Shown here in pieces: positions 17,601-24,875 of a stretch of 38,318 nt of DNA. Within the stretch, counting starts at the first letter, position 1, and the number at the start of each line of letters is the position of its first letter. Origin of the DNA: a bacterium (lineage in GTDB: Bacteria > Verrucomicrobiota > Verrucomicrobiia > Limisphaerales > J093); NCBI GenBank assembly GCA_021823625.1, contig JAKANS010000039.1, positions 1 to 38,318 of the forward strand. Reading direction: 5' to 3'. The notes under the pieces were generated by a model. The model ran no database searches and was not told the origin of the DNA. It saw nothing but the letters and a program-made list of their open reading frames with translations. The position numbers were made by a program, and so were the translations under genes.

Positions 17601-18334
17601 CGCTCACGCGTCACGAAGAATGGCCCGCCGCCCAACGCCTCGCCGCCGAGAAGGAACTGCTTGGCTTTTACGTGACCGGGCACCCGCTGGCGCCCTATGT
17701 GCCGGTGTTGAACCGCTACACATTGGCCAGTACCGGCAAGCTCGCCTCGTTGCCGAACCGTACCATGACCCGCCTCGGGGGCCTGGTGGCTGCGGTGCAG
17801 AACGGCATCTCCAAGAAGACGAACAAGCCGTATTCGCTGGCGACGATCGAGGACCTGGAGGGCAGCGTCCAGGTGCTTTGCCTGAACGAAAACTACGACA
17901 AATTCCGCGAGTTGCTCGCGCCGGGCACGGCGGTGCTGGTGGTCGGTGAGGTCAATCTCGGCGATGACAAACCAAAGCTGTTTCCGGTCGAGATCCTGCC
18001 GTTGGATGACGCGCCGCGGAAGTACACCACGCAGGTGCATCTCCGCCTTCGCGCGGCTGACTTTACGAGCGAGAAGCTGCGGACGACGCGCGACCTGGTG
18101 GCGGCGCATCGCGGGAAGTGCCCGCTCTTCCTGTGCCTGACCCAGCCCGGCGGCGAGATGGTGTTTGTGGAGGCGCATAACGAATTTGCCGTGCTGCCGT
18201 CGCTGGCGTTGCAGCGCGCCGTCGAAGAATTGCTGGGGCCGGAGGCCTATTACGCGAAGGTCGATCTGTCCTTGCCGCCCAAACCCCAGCGGCGCTGGGA
18301 AAAGCGCGAGTCAAACGGCAATGGCGGGGCCTGA
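14633..18334 (+). CDS. dnaE: DNA polymerase III subunit alpha
   Basis: A 1233-residue replicative polymerase. The N-terminal PHP domain begins with HLHLHTEYSLLDG. The palm carries PDIDIDF with the catalytic aspartates at about 454 and 456 (E. coli Asp401/Asp403). Downstream are the fingers, a helix-hairpin-helix region, and an OB domain near 1040-1110. The PHP keeps likely metal ligands lost in E. coli: HLHLH, ITDHG, GCEVY, HHL, NDVHY. An about 50-residue Pro/Gly-rich insertion (about 322-372) sits before the palm and accounts for most of the excess over the usual about 1160 residues. The frame is open far upstream through antisense of the M16 genes, but the ATG at 14633 (MSRAEFVHLHLH) is the family start. 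A C-terminal RRWEKRESNGNGG tail replaces the usual end. Confidence 0.96.
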   Translation: MSRAEFVHLHLHTEYSLLDGACRIDRLMERAAALNFGALAITDHGVLYGAIDFYQAAKKAGLKPIIGCEVYVAPGSRLEKKTLSGGRDAYHHLVLLAQNEAGYKNLIQLVTAAHLEGYYYKPRIDKELLAAHREGLIALSGCLASEIPSLIAEDQPDLARDAIDWFKQTLGPENFFLELQDHGIAEQAKVNRHLIPWAKEFGLQLVATNDVHYLESGHWTAHDCLVCIGRQVTRDDPKPRYQPEQFYLRSAEEMAALFAEVPEAVRNTLEIAERCHLDIKFGKLHYPVFQPPAGLTREACLRRSLVEGLARRYTIHARSEGNDFVVEGIDDPTRLPTYVEPRDATSEAGSELTPASPPGGGHPAAGDIQSALQVVLDRLRLELAVIEKTGFVSYFLIVGDFVQHGRGKGIACVARGSAAGSIVTYLLEISNVDPIRYGLLFERFLNPERVNPPDIDIDFADDRRAEVIEYVREKYGRDCVAQIITFGTLGAKSVVRDVGRVMGLGYGECDRLAKAIPNELKMTLELALEKSPDFKQAYESNEQTRELIDMAMVLEDICRNASVHAAGVVIGPEPLVNLLPLKADEDGAIVTQYAMGPVGDLGLLKMDFLGLKTLTVLRNTCEMVKRTQGLDIPIDHLPLDDAKTYDLLNNARTLGVFQLESSGMRDLCRKFQIGSIEHITALIALYRPGPMDLIPEFLRRRHGEMRIEYPHALLEPICRETYGIMVYQEQVMQAAQVLAGYTLGGADLLRRAMGKKKKEEMQEQREIFVRGCAEVNGIPEHQANAIFDLLEKFAGYGFNKSHAAAYAIVAYQTAYLKANYPVEFLCAMLTNDLADTDKLGEYIAEARDLGIEVLGPDVNESDVFFAPAPAKPGADATPGARGAIRFGLAAIKGVGEVAVQSVLQVRREGGGFASLANLCERVDTRAVNRRVLEAFVKSGACDSFGETRATLWNSIDRVLSRAASNAQDRARGQTSLFGMLEEGAEAKVEALTRHEEWPAAQRLAAEKELLGFYVTGHPLAPYVPVLNRYTLASTGKLASLPNRTMTRLGGLVAAVQNGISKKTNKPYSLATIEDLEGSVQVLCLNENYDKFRELLAPGTAVLVVGEVNLGDDKPKLFPVEILPLDDAPRKYTTQVHLRLRAADFTSEKLRTTRDLVAAHRGKCPLFLCLTQPGGEMVFVEAHNEFAVLPSLALQRAVEELLGPEAYYAKVDLSLPPKPQRRWEKRESNGNGGA

Positions 18335-18381
18335 ACCGCGCTTGCGTTCGCGCCCCGGCCGGCACAATTTGCCGCCAACAT

Positions 18382-19272
18382 ATGATCAACCGCCGCCATT
18401 TTCTGAGTCGCACCGCTGCCTTGACCGCCGTTTCGTTGCTGCCCGCCTCGCTGTGGGCCGCCAGTCCGAAACGCGACCTCAAGAAGGCGATGATGTACGG
18501 CACCATCGGCTTTCCCGGTTCGGTGCTCGACAAATTCAAGGCGCTCAAGACCGCCGGCTTCGACGGCGTCGAGGCCGAGAGCCACATGAACGTGGCCGAA
18601 GCACTCAAGGCGCGCGACGTAGTCGGATTGCCGATTTGCAGCGTCTGTTGCTCCACCCATTGGGCCAAGCCGCTCTCCTCGCCGAAAGCCGAGGTGCGCG
18701 AAGCAGGGGCGAAAGGCATCGCGCAGGCGCTGCGCGAGGCGCACGGCTACGGCGCGACCTCCGTGCTGGTGGTGCCCGGCGTGGCGCGGGATGGCGCCAA
18801 CTACCGGGAATGTTGGGACCGCTCGACCGCCGAGCTGCGCAAGCTCGTGCCGCTGGCCGGCGAACTCAAGGTGCGCATCGCGATCGAGAACGTCTGGAAC
18901 GATTTCATTACCGACCCCAAGGAAGCGGTGCGTTACGTGGACCAGTTCGCCAGCCCTTGGCTGGGCTGGCATTTCGACACCGGCAACATCCTCTACTACG
19001 GCGACCCGGCCACCTGGATCCGCACGCTGGGCAAGCGCATTTCACGGGTGCACATCAAGGAGTACAGCCTCGAACTGGCCAGGCAGGACAAGTGGAAGGG
19101 CTTCGACGTGAAACTGCTCGAAGGCTCGAACCAATGGCCGGAAATTCTCCGCGCCTTCGACGACATCGGCTACCGCGGCTGGTTCATTTCCGAAATGCCC
19201 GGCGATCAGACGAAAGACCTGGCGGCGCTGAAGGATTTCGCTGCCCGGATGGACAAGATCATCGCGATCTGA
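18382..19272 (+). CDS. Exported sugar phosphate isomerase/epimerase-like TIM-barrel protein
   Basis: A 296-residue protein of the xylose-isomerase-like / AP endonuclease 2 TIM-barrel superfamily. The N-terminus is a twin-arginine signal (NRRHFLSRTAA, then a hydrophobic stretch to WAA), so it is exported folded. Probable metal ligands occur at the ends of the barrel strands: Glu in IAIENVW, Asp in WHFDTGN, His in VHIKEY and Glu in FISEMPG. Its 47-base distance from dnaE permits co-transcription, but the roles are unrelated. Tat-exported barrels of this type are common near carbohydrate genes in Verrucomicrobiota and Planctomycetes. The substrate is unknown. The gene ends 15 bases before the convergent rhodanese gene. 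Confidence 0.88.
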   Translation: MINRRHFLSRTAALTAVSLLPASLWAASPKRDLKKAMMYGTIGFPGSVLDKFKALKTAGFDGVEAESHMNVAEALKARDVVGLPICSVCCSTHWAKPLSSPKAEVREAGAKGIAQALREAHGYGATSVLVVPGVARDGANYRECWDRSTAELRKLVPLAGELKVRIAIENVWNDFITDPKEAVRYVDQFASPWLGWHFDTGNILYYGDPATWIRTLGKRISRVHIKEYSLELARQDKWKGFDVKLLEGSNQWPEILRAFDDIGYRGWFISEMPGDQTKDLAALKDFAARMDKIIAI

Positions 19273-19287
19273 GCGCCCGCACCGGGG

Positions 19288-19653
19288 CTATTGGCCGCGG
19301 ACGATTTTCTCCGCGCGCCGATACGAGCCGAGGTTGAAGGCGCGCGTGTAACCCAGCCCCTTCAAAGTGCGTTTCGCCAGCGCGCTCCGGCCTCCGCTCA
19401 AACAATGCAACAGCAGCACGGTGTCCTTGTCCGGCACTTTGGCAGCGATGCGCTCCGCCAGTTCGCCCAGTGGGATGTTGATCGCACCCGACAAGTGGTG
19501 GGACCCGAATTCCTGTGGGCTGCGCACGTCGATGACTTTCGCGCCTTGCTTCAAATGCTCGCGGGCGGCGGTCGCACCCACCAAGCTCAATTGCTTCCAC
19601 CCCAGGAATGCGGCAATTCCACCGCCGCCGACCAGCACGGTAACCCAATCCAT
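19288..19653 (-). CDS. Membrane-anchored single-domain rhodanese
   Basis: A 121-residue protein with a short N-terminal hydrophobic anchor (VTVLVGGGGIAAFLGW) and one rhodanese domain. The active-site loop is CLSGGRS with Cys84, matching the CxxGxR sulfurtransferase loop; DVRSPQEF and HLSGAINIP are the typical flanking motifs. Such proteins carry sulfane sulfur on the Cys. The frame is open to 19695, but the ATG at 19653 is preferred: AAGGTG lies seven bases upstream and the anchor begins there. It is a single gene, convergent with the TIM-barrel gene and divergent from the ferredoxin/ASKHA gene. A link to the sulfhydrylase metY is possible but is not shown by position. Confidence 0.88.
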   Translation of the reverse strand: MDWVTVLVGGGGIAAFLGWKQLSLVGATAAREHLKQGAKVIDVRSPQEFGSHHLSGAINIPLGELAERIAAKVPDKDTVLLLHCLSGGRSALAKRTLKGLGYTRAFNLGSYRRAEKIVRGQ

Positions 19654-19897
19654 GCGCGTCACCTTGCGGCACCTGCGCCCCCCCGGCAAGTGCAACCGCC
19701 GGTTTGCGCCGGCGTTGGGAGGAATGCGGCCGGTTCGTCAAGGCCGCTTTAAGGCTTTCCCGGTCTTCCACGAATTCATAAACATCCTCCGCGCGCTCCA
19801 TGACAACCACAGCGATCAAGCCACAATCCATTAGAGCCGGCCGGCGGCCAATCGTTATGCGCCGGTCGCGATTCCGGGCCAGCCTCCGTTCCCTTCG

Positions 19898-21412
19898 ATG
19901 AACCCGCCCGTCCACATCGAACTCCTCCCGCTCGGCCGCACTTTGGAAGCGATTCCCGGCACGCCGCTCTCCGACCTGCTGTTCGCCCAAGGCGTCGAGT
20001 TTCCCTGCGGCGGTCGCGGTCGCTGCAAAGGCTGCCGGGTCCGCGTGCTCCGCGGCGAATTGCCGGTCACGCCCGAAGACGAGCGTCTGCTGTCCGCGGC
20101 TGAGCGCGCCGCCGGTTGGCGGTTGTCCTGCCGCGCGCGGGCGGATGCCGATCTCACCCTCGAACTCGCCCAATGGGAGGCGGCGATTCTCAGCGACGAC
20201 ACGCGCGTCGAGTTCGCGCCGCGTGACGGCCTCGGTGTGGCCGTGGACCTCGGCACCACCACGCTGGTGGCGCAGTTGCTCGATCTCCGCACCGGCAACG
20301 TCCTCGCCGTCCGGACGGCCTTGAACGCGCAGGCCCAGCAAGGCGCGGACATCATGAGCCGGATCGAGTTCGCGCTGACTGGCGACGGCCAGGCGCGGCT
20401 GCAAGGCTTGATCCGCGACCAAATCGGTTCGCTCATCGGCGAACTGATGACGTCCGCGCCTGCGGGCCAGTCGCTGCAAGACGTGGTCGTGGTCGGCAAC
20501 ACAGCGATGCACCACTTGTTCTGCGGCGTGCCGGTGGCGCCGCTCGCGCACCACCCGTTTGAGCCCAACGACGACGGCTTGAAGGTCTTTACCGCAGCAG
20601 AACTGGGTTGGGCGGCGGCGGGCGTGGCACAGATCCACTTCCTGCCTTGCCTGGGCGGCTTTGTCGGGAGCGACATTTTGGCGGGCATCATCGCCACCGG
20701 CATGCATGAGCGCGAGCAGCCGACCGTGCTGGTGGACCTCGGCACAAACGGCGAAATCGTGGTCGGCAACCGCGACCGTCTGCTCTGCGCCTCGACCGCG
20801 GCCGGCCCGGCCTTCGAAGGCGCGCGTATCTCGATGGGCATGCGGGCGGCGACCGGCGCCATCAGCGCAGTCACGCTTCGCGACGGACGGTTAGCCTGCC
20901 AGGTGCTGGGCGGCGGCGAACCACGCGGCGTTTGCGGCAGCGGTCTGGTGGATGCCGTGGCGTGCGGACTCGATCTCGAATGGGTCAAGCCCTCGGGCCG
21001 CCTCGCGAACGGCGCGTCGTTGCCGCTGCTCGCCCCGGTGCAGCTCATCCAGTGGGACATCCGCGAGCTGCAACTGGCCAAAGGCGCGATCGCCGCCGGC
21101 ATCCGGCTTTTGATCGAGCGTTGGGGTGTCCGGCCCGCGGACTTGGCGCGCGTGTACCTGGCGGGCGCGTTCGGCAACTATATCAGTCGCGCGAGCGCCC
21201 GGCGGATTGGGCTGATCGACTTCCCGAGCGAACAGGTCGAGCCGGCGGGCAACACCGCCTTGCGCGGCGCGAAACGGGCGTTGTTCGGCCTGCCGGAACC
21301 GGGCGCTGAGTTCGCCGAACTGCGTCGCTGCACCGAGCACTTGTCGCTCAAGGACGACCCGCAGTTCCAGGAAGTGTACGTGGAAGAAATGGGCTTCCCG
21401 GCGGGCGCGTGA
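19898..21412 (+). CDS. 2Fe-2S ferredoxin/ASKHA protein, reductive activator of corrinoid proteins (RACo/RamA-like, DUF4445)
   Basis: A 504-residue protein. The N-terminal about 85 residues form a plant-type ferredoxin with Cys37, Cys43, Cys46 and Cys78 (C-x5-C-x2-C-x31-C). From about 110 on there is an ASKHA ATPase-like domain with two glycine-rich phosphate loops (VAVDLGTTTLVAQ and VLVDLGTNGEIVVGN), VVVGNTAMHH, and the family ending LAGAFGNYIS. Family members reactivate oxidised Co(II) corrinoid proteins using ATP and electrons from the cluster. The usual partners, a corrinoid protein and methyltransferases, are not in this window. Related orphan proteins also occur in aerobes with undefined roles. 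The start at 19898 sits just before the ferredoxin fold; no strong ribosome site is visible. Confidence 0.88.
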   Translation: MNPPVHIELLPLGRTLEAIPGTPLSDLLFAQGVEFPCGGRGRCKGCRVRVLRGELPVTPEDERLLSAAERAAGWRLSCRARADADLTLELAQWEAAILSDDTRVEFAPRDGLGVAVDLGTTTLVAQLLDLRTGNVLAVRTALNAQAQQGADIMSRIEFALTGDGQARLQGLIRDQIGSLIGELMTSAPAGQSLQDVVVVGNTAMHHLFCGVPVAPLAHHPFEPNDDGLKVFTAAELGWAAAGVAQIHFLPCLGGFVGSDILAGIIATGMHEREQPTVLVDLGTNGEIVVGNRDRLLCASTAAGPAFEGARISMGMRAATGAISAVTLRDGRLACQVLGGGEPRGVCGSGLVDAVACGLDLEWVKPSGRLANGASLPLLAPVQLIQWDIRELQLAKGAIAAGIRLLIERWGVRPADLARVYLAGAFGNYISRASARRIGLIDFPSEQVEPAGNTALRGAKRALFGLPEPGAEFAELRRCTEHLSLKDDPQFQEVYVEEMGFPAGA

Positions 21413-21482
21413 AGCGGCCTGGCCTTGGGATGCCAGGACTGGTGTTCCGGGCCGAAACCTTTCGAAATCGCCGGAGCAGGTT

Positions 21483-21526
21483 CTTGGCACACAATCTGTC
21501 GCAATTGCGACAGATTGTGTGCCAAG
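21483..21526. repeat. 44-bp perfect palindrome between convergent genes
   Basis: Every base from 21483 to 21504 pairs with 21526 to 21505; the left arm begins CTTGGCACACAATC and the centre is GCAATTGC, with no spacer. It can form a 20-bp hairpin with an AATT tetraloop. It lies 70 bases past the stop of the ferredoxin/ASKHA gene and 115 bases past the stop of the convergent lyase-like gene, and is AT-richer than its surroundings. There is no U-tract on either side, so a classical terminator is not well supported. A dispersed palindromic repeat or a bidirectional transcript-end element are the likely options. Confidence 0.9.
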
Positions 21527-21640
21527 TTGCCCAGGAAGCTTCAGACGAATTGCGAACCAGCTTGCCGCCCCTGAGCTGGGTTGGAACAAGCCAAGTTTGC
21601 GGTCAGAGCCGCGGGAGAAGCCGGTTCTCCAAAACACGAT

Positions 21641-22780
21641 TCACGGAAGGCTGCCGGGAGACGGCAACCCGCGGAGATCAATCAGCGCCACAGTCTCGTG
21701 CCGGCGACCGGTGTGGAACTGGATGTAGTGCCCCTGCCGGTCGAAGGAAGCGTGCGGGTGCACGCGCACGGTGTCGCGCAAGCCGGTCGCCAGCAGGCGG
21801 ACGCTGCCCGTCGCGGCCTCGACCAACCAGAGCCGGCCGTCGAAATCGTCCGTCACGATCCAGTGGCCATCCGGGCTGGCGGCGGCGTGCCAGTACCGGC
21901 CTTCGCGGACCATCCGCGCTTCGCCGGATTTGTTCACCAGCATCACGCCGAGCTTGTCGTTCACCATTGTCATGTCGCCCGTGCCCGCGACCCAGGCCTC
22001 GTGCGTGACCCATTCCTTGAGGGGCGTGAACCAGTTCGTCGGGCTGGTGCGCGCGTAGAACGGGCGGTTGCCGGTGCCGTCGGCGTTCACCAGCCAGGTG
22101 CGTTGCGGCGCGTAACCGCCGGTTTCCCAAACGTAGAAAATGACCGGCTCGGTCGGGCTGTGCTGCACGTGGCCGATGCGGAAACCCTGGGTGAGCACGG
22201 TGCGATAAGCACCAGTCCGGGCACTCATCAAGCCAATCTCCCAATTGGCCGCGTCGCGCTGCTTGCCCAGCGCGAGCCACTGGCCATCGCCACTGAGCGT
22301 GATCGGCTGGAACCCGCCGACGTGGGGCGGCGGAATCTCGCCGACCTTGCGGGTCGCAAAGCGCTCGAGGTCCAGCGCCAGCACTTCCGGCCCGCGGAGG
22401 AGATAGACCCGCCGGGCGTCGGTCGGGTCCGGGCAGGCGCTGCCGACGTTGATCGCCGGATCGTCGGTGAGTTGCACGATCCGGCCGGACGCAACTTCGG
22501 CGCGGAACAATTGCCGTGAGCCGGTGCGGTCGGACGTAAACAAGAGGTAGCGGTTGTCGGCGGTGAAGTTCGAGAAGTGGAAATACAAGTTGTCCGCCAC
22601 GCTGCCCGGCTTGGTCAACTCGGTGACCTTCACGCCGGTGACCGGATCAAAGCAGGTCTCGCATTCGACGCCCCAGTCTTTGCCTGGAACACCCAGGGCC
22701 TCGCCTGACATGAAGGCGAGAACGGCGAGGGCCAGAGCGAATGAACCTGTGCATCTCGTGATCCCAGAATGTTCATTCAT
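21641..22780 (-). CDS. Oligogalacturonate-lyase-like secreted beta-propeller protein (PL22 type)
   Basis: A 379-residue exported protein with a signal peptide (FALALAVLAFMSGEALG). Repeated propeller strands of the TolB/PL22 kind follow (FTADNRYLLFTSDRTG, LSGDGQWLALG). His positions that carry Mn2+ in oligogalacturonate lyases appear to be present: HVQHSPTEP, THEAW and HPHASF. That enzyme cleaves unsaturated digalacturonate from pectin to keto-uronates, normally in the cell; an exported form may act on oligomers in the periplasm. The frame is open to 23017, but the ATG at 22780 starts the signal peptide. It overlaps the end of yoeB by 8 bases, so it is probably read from the toxin-antitoxin transcript or from a promoter inside it. 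The enzymatic assignment is tentative. Confidence 0.75.
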   Translation of the reverse strand: MNEHSGITRCTGSFALALAVLAFMSGEALGVPGKDWGVECETCFDPVTGVKVTELTKPGSVADNLYFHFSNFTADNRYLLFTSDRTGSRQLFRAEVASGRIVQLTDDPAINVGSACPDPTDARRVYLLRGPEVLALDLERFATRKVGEIPPPHVGGFQPITLSGDGQWLALGKQRDAANWEIGLMSARTGAYRTVLTQGFRIGHVQHSPTEPVIFYVWETGGYAPQRTWLVNADGTGNRPFYARTSPTNWFTPLKEWVTHEAWVAGTGDMTMVNDKLGVMLVNKSGEARMVREGRYWHAAASPDGHWIVTDDFDGRLWLVEAATGSVRLLATGLRDTVRVHPHASFDRQGHYIQFHTGRRHETVALIDLRGLPSPGSLP

Positions 22781-23030
22781 AGTGGTAACGCCGTTGGGCA
22801 ATCTGGAGATCCTGACCGGAAACGCGATAGACCATGCGGTGCTCCTCTGTGATCCGCCGCGACCACCAGCCAGCCAAGGCGTGGCGGAGCGGTTCGGGTT
22901 TGCCGATTCCCTCGAAGGGATGCCGCGTGGTGTCCTTGATGAGTTCGTGGATGCGGCGGAGAACCTTGCGGTCCGTTGCCTGCCAATGCAGGTAGTCTTC
23001 CCAGGCTTGCTCGGCAAAGACGAGCCTCAT
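22773..23030 (-). CDS. yoeB: Toxin YoeB (ribosome-dependent mRNA endonuclease)
   Basis: An 85-residue toxin of the RelE superfamily, highly similar to E. coli YoeB over its whole length. The residues needed for cleavage are all present at the same positions: Glu46 (GKPEPL), Arg65 (EEHRMVY), His83 and Tyr84 (RYHYE). The SRRITEEHR motif is also intact. It cuts mRNA at the ribosomal A site when its antitoxin is degraded. The start overlaps the yefM stop by 4 bases, and its end overlaps the following lyase-like gene by 8 bases. Nothing suggests that it is inactivated. Confidence 0.95.
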   Translation of the reverse strand: MRLVFAEQAWEDYLHWQATDRKVLRRIHELIKDTTRHPFEGIGKPEPLRHALAGWWSRRITEEHRMVYRVSGQDLQIAQRRYHYE

Positions 23031-23284
23031 GCGTTGCGCTCGATCTTGCGGGCCCTGCCTTTGCCGGACTCAAGGTCGCGGATGGCTCCCAGAAGACGAC
23101 GCGCGTTCGCCGGGGTGCGTAGCAGATGCGCCATTTCTTCCAACGCCTGGTATTCCTCGAACGCCATCACCACCACCGCCTGATCGTGGTTGCGCGTGAT
23201 GACCACCGGGGCACGGTCACGGCAAACTTCGTCCATCGTGGCCGCCAGGCTTTCCCGCGCTGCCGTGTACGTGATCGATTTCAT
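23027..23284 (-). CDS. yefM: Antitoxin YefM (Phd/YefM family)
   Basis: An 85-residue antitoxin. The N-terminal part is the Phd/YefM DNA-binding dimerisation fold (MKSITYTAARESLA, then ITRNHDQAVVVMAFEEYQAL); the C-terminal part (about 55-85) is the charged toxin-binding tail with the typical LLRTPANARRL segment. It neutralises YoeB and, by family precedent, represses its own promoter. A TGGACA/TGTCCA inverted repeat immediately before its start is a plausible operator. It overlaps yoeB by 4 bases. Confidence 0.94.
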   Translation of the reverse strand: MKSITYTAARESLAATMDEVCRDRAPVVITRNHDQAVVVMAFEEYQALEEMAHLLRTPANARRLLGAIRDLESGKGRARKIERNA

Positions 23285-23285
23285 C

Positions 23286-23303
23286 TGGACAGGATAATGT
23301 CCA
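23286..23303 (-). promoter_or_regulatory. Candidate YefM-YoeB operator
   Basis: TGGACA (23286-23291) and TGTCCA (23298-23303) form a perfect 6-bp inverted repeat with a six-base spacer, ending one base before the yefM start codon. YefM/Phd antitoxins bind short palindromes (TGTACA-like in E. coli) at their own promoters. The AT-rich spacer could overlap a -10 element. No footprint evidence exists here. Confidence 0.45.
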
Positions 23304-23435
23304 TGTCAGTTGGGAAGTCAAACCAAGCACTGCGCGAAACTGCGCTCGGGTTGAACCAGCGCCAAACCTTACGACAGTCCGTGACGCGACACAGCGCGGT
23401 GCCGGAAGGAGATTTCCGCGATGGTACGACCGACT

Positions 23436-24764
23436 TCAGGCCTTTCCCACCAACTCACTCTTGGTGATCTTCCAGCGTCCGTCGATCTTCCGGAGCTCGA
23501 ATTTCCAGACCTCGGCGCCAATTTCCGGAGCAATCCAGGTTCCTTTAGCCGAGGCCCGATCGGCACGCAAAGACACGACCTTCGCGGAAAGGCGGCAGGC
23601 AGAACCGCCGCTGGCGTTCTCAATCAGATTTCGAGTGTGGACCTGCCTGACCTGCAAGTTCTCTCTCCGAATGGGAAGGATGGGGATGTTTGCTCCGGCA
23701 AAGTGCGTCGCAAGTGCCGGGCGTTCGAGAGAGTTAGCGCCCTCTATCGCCACCGCGGCGTAACGCGTGTCGTTCGTGCCGACGTGCTTCGAAAACAGAA
23801 ACTCATAGACCGCCAGTTCAGCAGCGAAACGGTCGTCAAGTCCCTTGAATTCCGGGCCGCCCGGCACCGTGTTCAGCGGTTCCAAGGCTGAATGTAACGG
23901 CTGGGGTGGGGTCGTTGTCTGCTCCAAAGGTCGCACCCAAATGTCCCGGAACCGCACCGGGCAGCCGTGGCCGCCAAAAGCCAGCGGGCCCTGGCTGATC
24001 TTCTGTTTGTATTCCGGGATGATCCGGTGGCCGGTCCCGCCGTGGATTTCCGCGTTCAGTTGCACCAGCACGCCGTTGTGGAACAGCGTCACGCGCGCCG
24101 GCCTGACCAGCTTGTCGCCGTCGAACACCGGCGCGGTGAAGGCGATGTCGAACGTCTGCCACTCGCCGGGCGGGCGGGTCACGTTCACGAGCGGCGGGGT
24201 CTGGCCGTAGATGGCCGCCGCCTGGCCGTCGGGGTAGATACGTTCGTTGTACGAATCGAAGATCTGGATTTCGTACAGGCCCATGAGCATGACGCCGTTG
24301 TTGCCGCGGTTGTACCAGGGCCCCTCGAAATGCGCCGGTGCCATCCACTCGACGTGGATCTGGCAGTCGCCGAAGGTGGCTTTGGAGATCAACTCGCCTT
24401 CGCCGGCTACGAGTTCGCCATCCGCGACGGACCACTTGTTGTCCTGCCATTGCGACAGGTCTTTGCCGTTGAAGAGCACGACGGCGTCGGCCGGTGCGGG
24501 CGCGGGCGGTTGGGCCGGGCCGGGGTCGATGCGTTTGGGCGCCGGGCGGTCGGGATCGTGGACGAGCCACTGGCACCACGGCAACTTGGGCGTGTCCTTG
24601 TAGCCGTAAGTGCCGGAGCCGTCCTTGGCATAGATCAGTTCGGCGGCGACGGCCGAGCAAAGCCAGCCGGTCAGGACCAAGGCAGGCGCCAACAACGCGC
24701 CGATGGCCACGCGATTCGGATACAGACGAAAGCCCGGTGGGCGGGAGCGAAATGAGTTTTTCAT
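23436..24764 (-). CDS. Secreted DUF1080 (3-keto-disaccharide hydrolase-type) protein with an extra C-terminal domain
   Basis: A 442-residue exported protein. After a signal sequence (ALLAPALVLTGWLCSAVAA) and a Pro-rich linker, a concanavalin-like DUF1080 jelly roll spans about 90-285, with its typical marks: LFNGKDLSQWQ, DCQIHVEW, a RGNNGVML segment, GLYEIQIFDS and a closing PVRFRDIWVRPL. Proteins of this family bind or hydrolyse sugars, including 3-keto-glycosides. The last about 145 residues form a separate unrecognised alpha/beta domain (VYEFLFSKHVG ... WKFELRKIDGRWKITKSE) that resembles uncharacterised secreted proteins of Verrucomicrobiota. The gene lies 151 bases before yefM on the same strand. 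The start ATG at 24764 gives a normal signal peptide. Confidence 0.85.
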   Translation of the reverse strand: MKNSFRSRPPGFRLYPNRVAIGALLAPALVLTGWLCSAVAAELIYAKDGSGTYGYKDTPKLPWCQWLVHDPDRPAPKRIDPGPAQPPAPAPADAVVLFNGKDLSQWQDNKWSVADGELVAGEGELISKATFGDCQIHVEWMAPAHFEGPWYNRGNNGVMLMGLYEIQIFDSYNERIYPDGQAAAIYGQTPPLVNVTRPPGEWQTFDIAFTAPVFDGDKLVRPARVTLFHNGVLVQLNAEIHGGTGHRIIPEYKQKISQGPLAFGGHGCPVRFRDIWVRPLEQTTTPPQPLHSALEPLNTVPGGPEFKGLDDRFAAELAVYEFLFSKHVGTNDTRYAAVAIEGANSLERPALATHFAGANIPILPIRRENLQVRQVHTRNLIENASGGSACRLSAKVVSLRADRASAKGTWIAPEIGAEVWKFELRKIDGRWKITKSELVGKA

Positions 24765-24875
24765 GGACTTGCAGGCGTTCTGTTACGTCATCGCCCGGCC
24801 GCGGGCAAGCCCGGCTTTTCCCGGTGAAGCGCAGCCTACGGCGCCAGTTGGCGTTGGCAAAGCCGCGAGTGTACG

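Noticed and set aside
10613..18334. A continuous plus-strand open frame of 2573 codons that includes dnaE.
   Set aside because: Only the part from 14633 is dnaE. The upstream about 1340 codons are antisense to the M16 genes and nitrilase and read as Arg/His/Gly-rich shadow sequence, an effect of high GC with few stops.
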